Shown: in pieces, positions 23,596 through 31,949 of the stretch
Numbering within the stretch: the first letter of the stretch is position 1
How the letters are laid out: every line of letters starts with the position of its first letter
Assembly: GCF_040544555.1 (NCBI RefSeq)
Contig: NZ_JBEPKD010000008.1
Location: 1 to 64,000, forward strand
DNA from: Halalkalibacter oceani
Lineage (GTDB): Bacteria > Bacillota > Bacilli > Bacillales > Bacillaceae_D
Direction: 5' to 3'
Length of the DNA: 64,000 bases
Notes under the pieces: model-generated
Told to the model about the DNA's origin: nothing
The model's database searches: none
Seen by the model: the letters and a program-made list of their open reading frames with translations, nothing else
Program-made: the position numbers and the translations under genes

Positions 23596-24978
23596 TTACA
23601 CAACACCCTGCGCTAACATCGCATCGGCTACTTTCACGAAGCCACAGATGTTGGCTCCTAACACAAGATTGCGCGGCTCTCCATACTTCGTCGCCGCAGC
23701 CACACTGTTGTGGTAAATATCAATCATAATTTTCTTCAGCTGCTGATCAACCTCTTCAAATGTCCAGGACATCCGGGCGCTATTCTGCGCCATTTCCAAG
23801 GCAGAGACAGCCACTCCACCGGCATTGGCTGCTTTTGCCGGAGCAAACAGTACTTGATTCTGATGGAAAACGCTGATTGCTTCAAGAGTGGAAGGCATAT
23901 TCGCTCCCTCACCGACAGCAATTACACCGTTCGCTACAAGCTGCGTCGCGGCCGCTTCATCAATTTCATTTTGCGTCGCGCATGGCAACGCGATTTCACA
24001 CGGCAATGTCCAGATTCCTTCACAGCCTTCTGTATAGAAAGCGCCAGGATGACTGTCGACGTATTCCTTGATCCGCTTTCCTTCGACTTCCTTCAGACGT
24101 TTAACGGTCTGAAGATCAATACCGTCCGGATCATAAATGTAACCATTTGAGTCGCTGCAGGCGACTACCTTCGCTCCAAGTTCGGTCGCTTTCTCAATCG
24201 CGTAAATCGAAACATTGCCCGACCCCGATACCACTACGGTACGTCCTGCAAAATCAAGTCCGTGATGCTTCATCATTTCTTCCACAAAGTAAACCGCGCC
24301 ATAGCCTGTCGCTTCCGGTCTAGCCAAGCTGCCGCCATAACTGACCGCTTTCCCAGTCAGCACGCCGGCTTCAAAGCCGCCCTGAAGCTTTTTATATTGG
24401 CCGAACATAAAGCCGATTTCCCGCGCGCCAACGCCGATATCGCCGGCCGGCACGTCAATATCGGTGCCAATATGTCTGGAAAGCTCAGTCATGAAGCTTT
24501 GCGTGAACCGCATAATTTCGCGGTCTGACTTTCCTTTCGGGTCAAAGTCGGATCCCCCTTTTCCTCCCCCGATCGCCTGTCCTGTAAGCGAGTTTTTGAA
24601 AATCTGTTCAAACCCTAAAAACTTAATAATACTTAGGTTAACGGAAGGATGAAAACGAAGCCCGCCTTTATAAGGCCCTAATGCGCTATTAAACTGAACG
24701 CGGTAGCCGCGGTTGACCTGCACCTGCCCTTGGTCATCCACCCACGGGACGCGAAACATAATAACCCGTTCCGGTTCTACGATCCGCTCTAACACATTTT
24801 CCTCGATATAACGCGGTTCGTCAGCAAGAACCGGGACCAGTGAGTCAAATACTTCTTTCACCGCCTGAAGATACTCACTTTCATGGCCATTTTGCCGTTC
24901 CACTTTTGAAAATACTTTTTCAACATAATTTTTTGCAAGCTCTACTTGCTTAGTCTCATTCTCTTTCGTCACATTCAT
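23596..24978 (-). CDS. gdhA: NADP-type glutamate dehydrogenase
   Basis: 460 residues, typical of hexameric family I enzymes that interconvert glutamate with 2-oxoglutarate and ammonia. Motifs: GPYKGGLRFHPSVN, catalytic lysine region GGGKGGSDFDPKGKS, PAGDIGVGAREIGFMFG, nucleotide-binding VVVSGSGNVS. The coenzyme fold segment ACSDSNGYIYDPDG lacks the acidic residue pattern of NAD-only enzymes, which supports NADP use. It is divergent from a GltC-like LysR gene. It would connect glutamate from arginine and proline breakdown with central metabolism. Confidence 0.93.
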   Translation of the reverse strand: MNVTKENETKQVELAKNYVEKVFSKVERQNGHESEYLQAVKEVFDSLVPVLADEPRYIEENVLERIVEPERVIMFRVPWVDDQGQVQVNRGYRVQFNSALGPYKGGLRFHPSVNLSIIKFLGFEQIFKNSLTGQAIGGGKGGSDFDPKGKSDREIMRFTQSFMTELSRHIGTDIDVPAGDIGVGAREIGFMFGQYKKLQGGFEAGVLTGKAVSYGGSLARPEATGYGAVYFVEEMMKHHGLDFAGRTVVVSGSGNVSIYAIEKATELGAKVVACSDSNGYIYDPDGIDLQTVKRLKEVEGKRIKEYVDSHPGAFYTEGCEGIWTLPCEIALPCATQNEIDEAAATQLVANGVIAVGEGANMPSTLEAISVFHQNQVLFAPAKAANAGGVAVSALEMAQNSARMSWTFEEVDQQLKKIMIDIYHNSVAAATKYGEPRNLVLGANICGFVKVADAMLAQGVV

Positions 24979-25108
24979 CTTAAGGAATCCCCTTCTCTCC
25001 GACTTTTTCTTTTTTATCTATATTTAATTTTGATTTCCGAATATTTTTATTTTAATTTCATTTTATACTGTTACAATAATCGTAACAATATAAATAAAAG
25101 ATGAAATC

Positions 25109-25125
25109 AATCTCATTATGAGATT
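25109..25125. promoter_or_regulatory. GltC-type operator palindrome
   Basis: AATCTCAT-T-ATGAGATT, a perfect 17-base palindrome containing the ATCTC-N5-GAGAT pattern that I recall for GltC boxes of B. subtilis. It lies 20 bases before the LysR start codon and in the gdhA divergent region. Confidence 0.7.
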
Positions 25126-25144
25126 AATTGAAGGAGAGGTCGCG

Positions 25145-26038
25145 GTGGAGTTTAGACAGATTCTTTATTTTATGGAAGTTGCCAAGCTTGAACATATGAC
25201 AGAGGCAGCTGAAAGTCTGCTTGTCGCTCAGTCGGCGATCAGCCGGCAAATCGCCAATCTGGAAGAGGAACTGGGCGTAAAGCTGTTTGTCCGGCAAGGA
25301 AGACGTCTGCGGTTAACGCCGACGGGACGGATGTTTTATGCGCGGATGAGCAATGCGATGAGGCTGATTGAGCAGGCCAAGCGGGAGATTGCCGAAGAGC
25401 TCGAGCCGGAAAAAGGGACGGTGCGGATCGCCTTTCCAATCAGCTTGGCTGCCTATATGCTGCCGATGGTGATTTCGGCTTTCCGCAAGCAGTACCCCGA
25501 TACAAAATTCCAGCTGAAGCAGAGCAGCTATCGCACTGTCATTGAGGAAGTGATGAATGGCGATTTTAATATGGGTTTAGTTGGTCCCGTACCGACTGAA
25601 GATACGCGCGTCAACGGCTCAATTTTGTTTACGGAAAACATCGTGGCCCTCGTGCCGATCACTCACCCGCTCGCCGGCCGCTCGGCGATCCGCCTGCATC
25701 AGCTTGAAGGCGAGCCATTAATTTTGCTGTCAAAAGGGCTCGTTTTTCGCGATATGATCGTTTCCGCCTGCGTGAAAGAAGGCTTTGAACCGACCGTCGC
25801 CTTTGAAGGAGATGATGTCGATGCGTTAAAGGGACTGGCCTCGGCCGGACTTGGCATTTCGCTCATCCCGGAAGTTACGATGCTCGACAACGTCCCGCGC
25901 TCAACCGTAAAAATCCCGATTGTCGATCCCTCAATCCCGCGTACGATCGGCGTCGTGACACCCGTTGACCGCGAGCTGCTGCCAACGGAGACGCTCTTTT
26001 ACAACTTCATTCATTCGTTCTATAAAGCGGGCTCGTAA
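25145..26038 (+). CDS. gltC: LysR regulator, GltC-like
   Basis: 297 residues (GltC is about 300). The N-terminus MEFRQILYFMEVAKLEHMTEAA and SLLVAQSAISRQIANLEEELG matches GltC closely. In B. subtilis GltC activates gltAB and responds to 2-oxoglutarate and glutamate. Here it is next to gdhA instead, so it may regulate glutamate dehydrogenase or its gltAB target may lie elsewhere. The GTG start at 25145 has AAGGAGAGG 5 bases upstream and beats the ATG at 25118. Confidence 0.8.
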   Translation: MEFRQILYFMEVAKLEHMTEAAESLLVAQSAISRQIANLEEELGVKLFVRQGRRLRLTPTGRMFYARMSNAMRLIEQAKREIAEELEPEKGTVRIAFPISLAAYMLPMVISAFRKQYPDTKFQLKQSSYRTVIEEVMNGDFNMGLVGPVPTEDTRVNGSILFTENIVALVPITHPLAGRSAIRLHQLEGEPLILLSKGLVFRDMIVSACVKEGFEPTVAFEGDDVDALKGLASAGLGISLIPEVTMLDNVPRSTVKIPIVDPSIPRTIGVVTPVDRELLPTETLFYNFIHSFYKAGS

Positions 26039-26271
26039 CAAGAGCAGCCTGATGTTGAATCATGCTGTGATTTATGTTCTACCATAGTCCAGCGATCAAA
26101 TGGGTCGTTTGACTTGTTTTGCAAGAATTTGTTTCACCTTTACCAAGTCGGGTAACAAAAGAAAGCAGAAGACATGCCGGCTCAGCAACATGTCTTACAG
26201 GAGGACAACTGACTGCAGTCAAAACCCTCTTTAACCTGCAAAACCGACAACAGTGAAGGAGGCTTATTCTT

Positions 26272-26658
26272 ATGTTTCGACATCAAAAAGAACTGCAATT
26301 TGAAGTGAAAGTGGAAGGTCCGGATCCGATGCTGGCCCGGCAAATTCAGGAGGTGCTCGGCGGTCAGTTCGGTGAAATGACCGTCATGATGCAATATCTT
26401 TTCCAAGGCTTTAATTGCCGTGGCGAGGAGAAATACAAGGATATGCTGATGGATATCGGCACTGAAGAAATCGGGCATGTTGAGATGCTCTGTTCTCTTA
26501 TCAGCCAATTGCTCGACGGCGCTTCTCCGGAAGACCAGGCAGAAGCGGCGAAGGACCCGGCCACTGCAGCGATTATGGGAGGAATAAACCCGCAGCACCT
26601 GCTCGTTTGTAGACATCCTTGTCTTCAATCGGCAAAATTAAATCCTCAAGCTTTGTGA
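26272..26658 (+). pseudogene. Manganese catalase, truncated N-terminal part
   Basis: Reads convincingly as non-haem Mn catalase (YdbD/CotJC-like) up to about 26607: MFRHQKELQFEVKVEGPDP, GGQFGEMTVMMQYLFQGFNCRG, GTEEIGHVEML (first Glu/His metal ligands), AAIMGGINPQH. Family members run to about 270-300 residues; here homology stops after about 110, and the rest reads into the antisense of a neighbouring truncated gene. The second pair of metal ligands is missing, so it cannot be an active catalase. The AAGGAGG ribosome site is intact. Confidence 0.85.
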
Positions 26659-26764
26659 CGCTCAATGTACCATACGTGCAAATCACATCTACCGGCTCAT
26701 TTAACACCCGCTTTACCCGTTTCCTGTCATTCGTTCCTTCTACGATCAACACTTTCTCCACCAT
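26573..26764 (-). pseudogene. Toprim-domain protein (YusF-like), truncated N-terminal part
   Basis: MVEKVLIVEGTNDRKRV, VICTYGTLSVTKLEDL and IEDKDVY match small toprim proteins of the YusF/primase-related family, which are about 120-150 residues with a later DADEAG motif. Homology ends at DVY near 26611 and the frame then runs through antisense catalase sequence to a stop. The catalytic DxD is lost. It has a good AAAGGA site before ATG 26764. Together with the convergent catalase it marks a deletion joining two gene bodies. Confidence 0.8.
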
Positions 26765-26858
26765 CCGGCTCATCCTTTGCTCGCGTTGTTCATACTTCTA
26801 GTATGCCGCAGCCTGCTCATCCTAACAAGCGAAGAAGAGAAAGAGAAGAACATCTGGC

Positions 26859-28760
26859 TCACCGAAGGTAACGCTTAAACCAGCCGACAACCCGCTTCAT
26901 CCCATCAATCTGGTGAGCCTCTTCCGTAAGAACGTGTCCTTCCCCTTGATATTTCACATAGTCAACCGGAACGTTCAATGCTTTCAACGCGGCATAAAAT
27001 TCATCCGCCTGAGCAGCAGGAATTTTCTGATCCTGTTCACCATGCAACAGCAGGCTTGGAGTTTGCACATTTTGAACAAAGTGTATCGGAGAACGCTTGA
27101 TCAGCCTTTCCGGGTTTTGATAAGCGATCAGCCGATTGCCCCAGTGAATAGATGCCCACTGTCGCGCCATAGCCGACTGTCCTTGCCAGCTAATCCAGTT
27201 CACGATGGAAGCGCCGATCACCGCCGCCTTAAAACGTTTTGTTTGCGTAATCGCCCAAGCTGCCAAAAAGCCTCCATAGCTCCAGCCGGCGATTCCCAAC
27301 TGCTCCGGATCGGCATATCCGCGCGCTATCATATCATCGACACCAGTGAGGACATCCGCTAAATCTGCTCCGCCTAAATCACAGCTGTTTGCCCGGACAA
27401 ATTCCGCTCCCCTGCCGCTGCTGCCCCTCGGGTTCGGTAACAGCACTAGATACCCTTGATTGGCCAGGAGCTGAGCCCAGGAATGGCCGAGATAGCACGT
27501 ATTCCACCAGGAACGGCGCGGTCCTCCGTGAATTTCAACAACTAATGGATAGCTCCGCCCCTCTACATAATCAACCGGCTTAATCAATAGCCCGTGAATA
27601 TCGAGACCATCCGGCGCCATCCAGCTTAACTCCTCCACCTCTCCCAGCGTCATGCTTTTAACGTCGCTATTATAATCGGTAATTCGTTGCGGGCTTACAT
27701 TCCAGCTTCCGGTAACAACATTTCCGGGTTCGGCCGGCCCTGAACAGGTCGTTGCATAGCGCTGTCCATCCTCGCTTACTGAGACGGTAAACTGCGAGAA
27801 ACTTCCGCTCCCAAGTGAACCGGAATCTAACTGGAAAGGGTCCACTAGCGTCTCGACCCTGCCGCCATCGAGCCGAACCACATAAATCCCTACGCGAAAC
27901 TGCTTGAGCGCGGCAAAAACGAGCCGGCCATCACGTAAAAAGCCGATCCATTTGATACTGCCTGGAAAATCGGCACAAAACGGCATAGTGATAACCGGGT
28001 CTGCTTCGAGCCGGAAGAGTTGGATTTGCCCTATTCCCGCTGTGTGCTCACGGCCACACCAGACAATGGTCTGCCCATCCGGGGACCAAGCAAACTGGAT
28101 CGTCATATCAGAAACCGTCGCAAGAAAACGCTGCTGACTTTCATTCAGCGTCAGCACATACAATTTCTCTGCGTTCGGCTCAGCAGACGCGACAGCCGTA
28201 ACGGCGAGCTGCCTGCTGTCGGGGGACCACGTATAGCTAGATATTGAATGGCGGGCGATTGTTTTGCTCACCAAGCGGCCGCTTTGCAGGCAGTAAAGGT
28301 GCAACCGCACTTCGGAGACAGCAGAGCCAGCAACATCAATCGTTGAACCTGTTGCTTCTGCAGCCGGCTGACGGGATAAAAAGCTGAGGAATCGTCCGTC
28401 AGGGGACCACTCGAGCCGCTGCGCCTCCTGCGGAATGGCGATGTCCGTTCTCTTGTTCGTCAGTTGATTGATGATCGTTAAGGAAACCGCGGGAGTACAC
28501 GTAATAAACGCTAACAAGTTGCCATCGCGCGACCATCGCGGCTCCTTGGCTGGTCCATCGCCCAAAAGCTGCGGCTGTTTCTGTCCTTCTGCATCAGCGA
28601 TCATGATGCGGCTTCCAGCCACTCCTTCTCGTTTTGCCATTGTTCCTTCGACGTACGCGACCTGCTTTCCATCCGGTGATAAACGGACGTCGCTGACAGT
28701 TGTGAATCTCGCTATTTCTTCAGGCCGTGGCGCCCGCTTTTCGTTGACAGCATACTCCAT
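26859..28760 (-). CDS. S9 family serine peptidase (acylaminoacyl-peptidase type)
   Basis: About 633 residues. The N-terminal two thirds is a beta-propeller built from repeated LSPDGK/WSPDGR-type blades; the C-terminal third is an alpha/beta hydrolase with nucleophile motif GWSYGGFLAAW, acid in HGEQDQKIP and histidine in GEGHVLTE. GGPRRSWWN forms the oxyanion-side loop. It has no signal peptide, so it is a cytoplasmic oligopeptide or acyl-peptide hydrolase. ATG 28760 follows AAGGGAT. It lies 21 bases after the siderophore-binding gene and may be cotranscribed. Confidence 0.88.
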   Translation of the reverse strand: MEYAVNEKRAPRPEEIARFTTVSDVRLSPDGKQVAYVEGTMAKREGVAGSRIMIADAEGQKQPQLLGDGPAKEPRWSRDGNLLAFITCTPAVSLTIINQLTNKRTDIAIPQEAQRLEWSPDGRFLSFLSRQPAAEATGSTIDVAGSAVSEVRLHLYCLQSGRLVSKTIARHSISSYTWSPDSRQLAVTAVASAEPNAEKLYVLTLNESQQRFLATVSDMTIQFAWSPDGQTIVWCGREHTAGIGQIQLFRLEADPVITMPFCADFPGSIKWIGFLRDGRLVFAALKQFRVGIYVVRLDGGRVETLVDPFQLDSGSLGSGSFSQFTVSVSEDGQRYATTCSGPAEPGNVVTGSWNVSPQRITDYNSDVKSMTLGEVEELSWMAPDGLDIHGLLIKPVDYVEGRSYPLVVEIHGGPRRSWWNTCYLGHSWAQLLANQGYLVLLPNPRGSSGRGAEFVRANSCDLGGADLADVLTGVDDMIARGYADPEQLGIAGWSYGGFLAAWAITQTKRFKAAVIGASIVNWISWQGQSAMARQWASIHWGNRLIAYQNPERLIKRSPIHFVQNVQTPSLLLHGEQDQKIPAAQADEFYAALKALNVPVDYVKYQGEGHVLTEEAHQIDGMKRVVGWFKRYLR

Positions 28761-28781
28761 TTTATTTATCCCTTCCACCGA

Positions 28782-29786
28782 TTATTTTGTCAGCTTTTCG
28801 ACGGCATCTTCAACGATCAACGAGCTGCCAATCGGACCAAAACCTTGAAACCACAGCTCATAGTCAACCTGATATACATTCCCTTCCCGCACCGCCGTTA
28901 AGTTTTCCCAAATGCTGTTTCCTTCCACTAATTCAAGATTCTCTTCTTGATCACTTAACAGAAAAATATGATCGGGATCAATCTCCGGCAAAATTTCAAG
29001 CGAAATAGGAGCAAATGTATCTTCATTACCCGGAAAATCAACAGGTGGCTGCAGAGCTAAATCGCCATAAAGCACATCGAAGTTTTTCTGACCGTAATAA
29101 CGCAGCTCTTTATCAGTCACTCGTAAAAACATCACCGACTCCTGACCGATAGCCCGTTCAATCTCCTGTTTCGCTTCTTCCACCTGCTGATCATATGAGG
29201 CAATGACCTGTTCGGCTTTTTCCTCCTCGCCGATAATCCCCGCTGTTTCGATAAACGTTTGGCGCCAATCCTTGATCCCCTCTTCCGTTTCCACGACATC
29301 TAATAAAATCGTTGGGGCAATTTTCTCAAGACTGCTATAAACTTGATCAAGGTTTGGCAGCCCTAAAATTAAATCCGGCTCGGCCTGTAAAAGCGCCTCA
29401 AAGTTCGGCTCGGTAAACCAACCGACACTCGTCGTCCCTTCAAGCTGATCGGCATAGTACCACGTAAATTCCTCAGCATCCGGTCCAGCTGTCGATACAG
29501 CGATCGGCGTTATCTCAAGCGCGAGCAGGAAATCAGTAAAGCGTGGAAAGAGAGAAGCAATCTGCTTTGGCTCTCCTTCAACGATCGTTTCCCCCATATG
29601 ATGGACAATCGTTTTCGCTGTTTCGTCAATCTCCGGCTGTTTAGCTCCCTCGCCCACTGTTTCCCCCGGGTCAGTGTTTGGCTGTTTTGCCGTCCCCTCA
29701 TGTTGTTCCGTTCCACACGCAGCTACTACCAATAAAAACAAAACAGCCAGTCCAAGCGCCATCATTGTCTTTTTTACATGTATCAT
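28782..29786 (-). CDS. Iron-siderophore ABC transporter binding lipoprotein
   Basis: 334 residues. Signal peptide with lipobox VAAC (about residue 24), acidic linker, then a FhuD/BtuF-type helical-backbone binding fold (PKQIASLFPRFTDFLLAL, EPDLILGLPNLDQVY, DPDHIFLLSDQE). The start at 29786 follows GGAGGG; a longer frame to 29879 is not used because a Fur box lies within it. No permease or ATPase gene is adjacent, so it must share a transporter encoded elsewhere. It follows a gene for an AraC-binding-protein fusion of the same specificity class. Confidence 0.88.
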   Translation of the reverse strand: MIHVKKTMMALGLAVLFLLVVAACGTEQHEGTAKQPNTDPGETVGEGAKQPEIDETAKTIVHHMGETIVEGEPKQIASLFPRFTDFLLALEITPIAVSTAGPDAEEFTWYYADQLEGTTSVGWFTEPNFEALLQAEPDLILGLPNLDQVYSSLEKIAPTILLDVVETEEGIKDWRQTFIETAGIIGEEEKAEQVIASYDQQVEEAKQEIERAIGQESVMFLRVTDKELRYYGQKNFDVLYGDLALQPPVDFPGNEDTFAPISLEILPEIDPDHIFLLSDQEENLELVEGNSIWENLTAVREGNVYQVDYELWFQGFGPIGSSLIVEDAVEKLTK

Positions 29787-29814
29787 GACTATCCCTCCAT
29801 GATTTAATTGAAAA

Positions 29815-29829
29815 TGATAATAATTATCA
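29815..29829. promoter_or_regulatory. Fur box before the siderophore-binding gene
   Basis: TGATAAT-A-ATTATCA: a perfect 7-1-7 Fur site, 29 bases upstream of the start codon, overlapping the expected promoter. Confidence 0.92.
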
Positions 29830-29875
29830 ATTAAAGTGTAACGAAGCGTTTCTCCCACGACAATGGAAAGAATCA

Positions 29876-31534
29876 TCAAATATCATGGACAAATTTATCA
29901 TCGATCCTTTTTATCGCCGTCATTCGTTCAACAATTTGGTCTAATGCCTCCGAATTGACCAGCGGCGCGTGAGAATTAAAGCGGTCCTCCAATTCATACA
30001 CCTGAGCTTGCTTAACCGCTGGCAGTTCCCTCCACCAATTGCTTTGGCCCAGCTCAGTCAGCTTTCTTTCCGCCGCCTTATCCTGACCTGCCAGCAAAAT
30101 GATATGCGCTGCCTGATAATGAGCTAGCTCGTCGCTATTCACTGTAATAAAATGGTCTTCGGGGCTGATTTCGTTCGGCATGGCGAGTCCTAAATCCTTA
30201 TAGAGTACAGCTCCAAGCTGGCGTTTTCCACCATATACACGAATCTCCTCCTGAATAATGCGGATGAGCAGCACCGACTCCCCCGCGGCTAAAATTGGAT
30301 GAAGCTTCCTCCGGGCTGCGGCCGCCTGTTGCTCATAGTCAGCCAGCCAGCTTCTCGCTTCTTCCTCCTTGCCGATTAGCATAGCAAGCCGCTTCAGCAG
30401 CCGCTTCCAATCATCATCCCAAAAGGAAGCAGTAGGGGCAATTTCCGTGTAACGGTCCGTGCAGCCACGATGAATGCGCCGATTATCCGTTAAAATCAAA
30501 TCAGGCTCCGCTTTTACTATCGCCGTTTTGCTTGGTGTATACAGTGCACCAACAATCTTCGTCCCCTTCAACTGCTCGGCGATATGCGGCGGATAGCCGT
30601 TAATATTGTCGGGCTTATCATAGGCCGTCGTCGCGACTGGCTTGACACCAAGCGCAAGCAAATAATCACTGAACGAGACATTCAACGTAGCGATCTTCGT
30701 CCGGTGTTTGTGCACATAAACTGTCGGCGTTACTCCGACAATTTTTTTAAAGACACGGCTAAAATAAAGCTCATCCTGATAGCCGACGCTTTTCGCAATT
30801 GTTTTTAGACGATGATTGCTTAAAACAAGCAGCTCCTTCGCCCGGTTGATCCGCAGCTTGGTCAAATAATCAATCGGTCTCTGTCCGGCGACCTTCTTAA
30901 ACTCCCTCGAAAAATTAGATGTACTCAGGCCAGCCATTTGCGCCAATGCGTTCATTTTCAACTCTTCCATATAGTGCTGTTTCATATAGTGCATGACCTG
31001 CGTCACGCTATACTCTGTCCTCCCCAAATAAAAGGACTGAAGCTGGTCTTCGGCGATCGTCCATAGTACTTCTTGAAAAAGAATATTTTTGCGCATAGTA
31101 GCCAATCGCTTTTTCTCTTGATGCCATTGCTTGATTTGTTCGAGCAGATGGATGATTTGCGGCAAACATTGGATCATCACTTCTTCCTGAAAAGGAAAGG
31201 CTTGCTCTTCTTGATCAGCATCACCCAGCGCCTCGTGATCATTGTGCACCTCCTGCATAGCAAAAGGCAGCAAATAATATTCAGCCTGACTGTCAGCCGA
31301 CCCTTCAGCGGCAACCATCGTTCCTGGCTTGATAAAGTAGACCTTTCCCGGCTCTGCATGGTAGGTCATTTTATTGATATGCAGCAATGCTTTTCCAGCC
31401 ACCGGACAGCACATCGTCAATCGATGGACAAGGCGGGGCTTAAGCTGCCAATCGTTGATCTCCTTTACATGAAACATTTTGGCCAGCCTGACATACATAT
31501 GTGGCAAACGGTTCAGGAGGTCGTCCATGTTCAT
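29876..31534 (-). CDS. AraC-type regulator fused to a siderophore-binding domain (Btr-like)
   Basis: 552 residues in three parts: a cupin-like N-terminal region (about 1-165), an AraC double helix-turn-helix (about 170-275; LKMNALAQMAGLSTSNFSRE, YQDELYFSRVFKKIVGVTP), and a cytoplasmic binding-protein domain (about 280-545; VSFSDYLLALGVKP, EPDLILTDNRR). This is the layout of B. subtilis Btr (YbbB), which activates feuABC on binding bacillibactin. Here the likely target is the adjacent binding-protein gene. AGAGGTGAG precedes ATG 31534, and a Fur box lies at 31560-31574. Confidence 0.88.
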   Translation of the reverse strand: MNMDDLLNRLPHMYVRLAKMFHVKEINDWQLKPRLVHRLTMCCPVAGKALLHINKMTYHAEPGKVYFIKPGTMVAAEGSADSQAEYYLLPFAMQEVHNDHEALGDADQEEQAFPFQEEVMIQCLPQIIHLLEQIKQWHQEKKRLATMRKNILFQEVLWTIAEDQLQSFYLGRTEYSVTQVMHYMKQHYMEELKMNALAQMAGLSTSNFSREFKKVAGQRPIDYLTKLRINRAKELLVLSNHRLKTIAKSVGYQDELYFSRVFKKIVGVTPTVYVHKHRTKIATLNVSFSDYLLALGVKPVATTAYDKPDNINGYPPHIAEQLKGTKIVGALYTPSKTAIVKAEPDLILTDNRRIHRGCTDRYTEIAPTASFWDDDWKRLLKRLAMLIGKEEEARSWLADYEQQAAAARRKLHPILAAGESVLLIRIIQEEIRVYGGKRQLGAVLYKDLGLAMPNEISPEDHFITVNSDELAHYQAAHIILLAGQDKAAERKLTELGQSNWWRELPAVKQAQVYELEDRFNSHAPLVNSEALDQIVERMTAIKRIDDKFVHDI

Positions 31535-31559
31535 CGTGCGCTCACCTCTTGATTGATTT

Positions 31560-31574
31560 TGATAATCATTTTCA
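31560..31574. promoter_or_regulatory. Fur box before the Btr-like gene
   Basis: TGATAAT-C-ATTTTCA, a 7-1-7 Fur site with one imperfect position, 26 bases upstream of the start codon. Confidence 0.85.
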
Positions 31575-31622
31575 TTTATAGCTTTAGTTTACCATACGCT
31601 TCTCTGTCTGTCGTACAGCGGG

Positions 31623-31651
31623 TTGACAGCGGCCTCAATCTTCTTTAAAGT
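31623..31651 (+). promoter_or_regulatory. Promoter of the ABC-F leader
   Basis: -35 TTGACA (31623-31628), 17-base spacer, -10 TAAAGT (31646-31651). Transcription from about 31658 gives a leader of about 290 nt before the ABC-F start codon. Confidence 0.7.
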
Positions 31652-31687
31652 AAAACCTAACACAAACGAAAGGGTGAGCCTACGACA

Positions 31688-31699
31688 ATGAAGTTTTAA
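31688..31699 (+). CDS. Three-codon leader peptide (Met-Lys-Phe)
   Basis: ATG AAG TTT TAA, with GAAAGGGTGAG at 31668-31678 as ribosome binding site. It lies at the start of a leader that can fold into alternative hairpins before an antibiotic-resistance type ABC-F gene. Very short leader ORFs that monitor ribosome stalling are known for such genes; this assignment is inference. Confidence 0.55.
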   Translation: MKF

Positions 31700-31726
31700 T
31701 CCTATTTTATCGAAAACAAGGTATTG

Positions 31727-31923
31727 GGAGACAGGAATAAGTAGTAGGAGCAGTCTGCTTTTTTCCGTCTTCGCAACGCTGTTTTCAGAATAGGATTCGC
31801 TTCAGCACATGGGCTCTCAGGCCGAAAACCGGGTATGGATTCATGCCCGTGTTTCGCTGGCTGTACCCGTATACCGGGCTGTCTCCTATTCTGTTCAGCA
31901 GATGGGAGACTTTTTTGTCTCCC
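31727..31923 (+). promoter_or_regulatory. Transcription attenuator of the ABC-F gene
   Basis: Four segments: 1 GGAGACAG (31727-31734), 2 CTGTCTCC (31879-31886), 3 GGGAGAC (31904-31910), 4 GTCTCCC (31917-31923). Segments 2 and 3 form a strong hairpin, GTCTCCTATTCTG-TTCA-GCAGATGGGAGAC with one bulge (31881-31910), followed by TTTTTT (31911-31916): an intrinsic terminator. Pairing 1:2 or 3:4 would prevent it. The layout matches ribosome-controlled attenuation of the vmlR type. Confidence 0.75.
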
Positions 31924-31949
31924 GAACCGATAGCAAAGGAGATGAAAAT

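Noticed and set aside
26039..26271. Possible regulatory RNA or short ORF before the catalase fragment
   Set aside because: An 8-bp AAGACATG/CATGTCTT hairpin (about 26170-26197) is present, but it has no T-run and no alternative pairing; a CTG-initiated 15-codon frame is not convincing.
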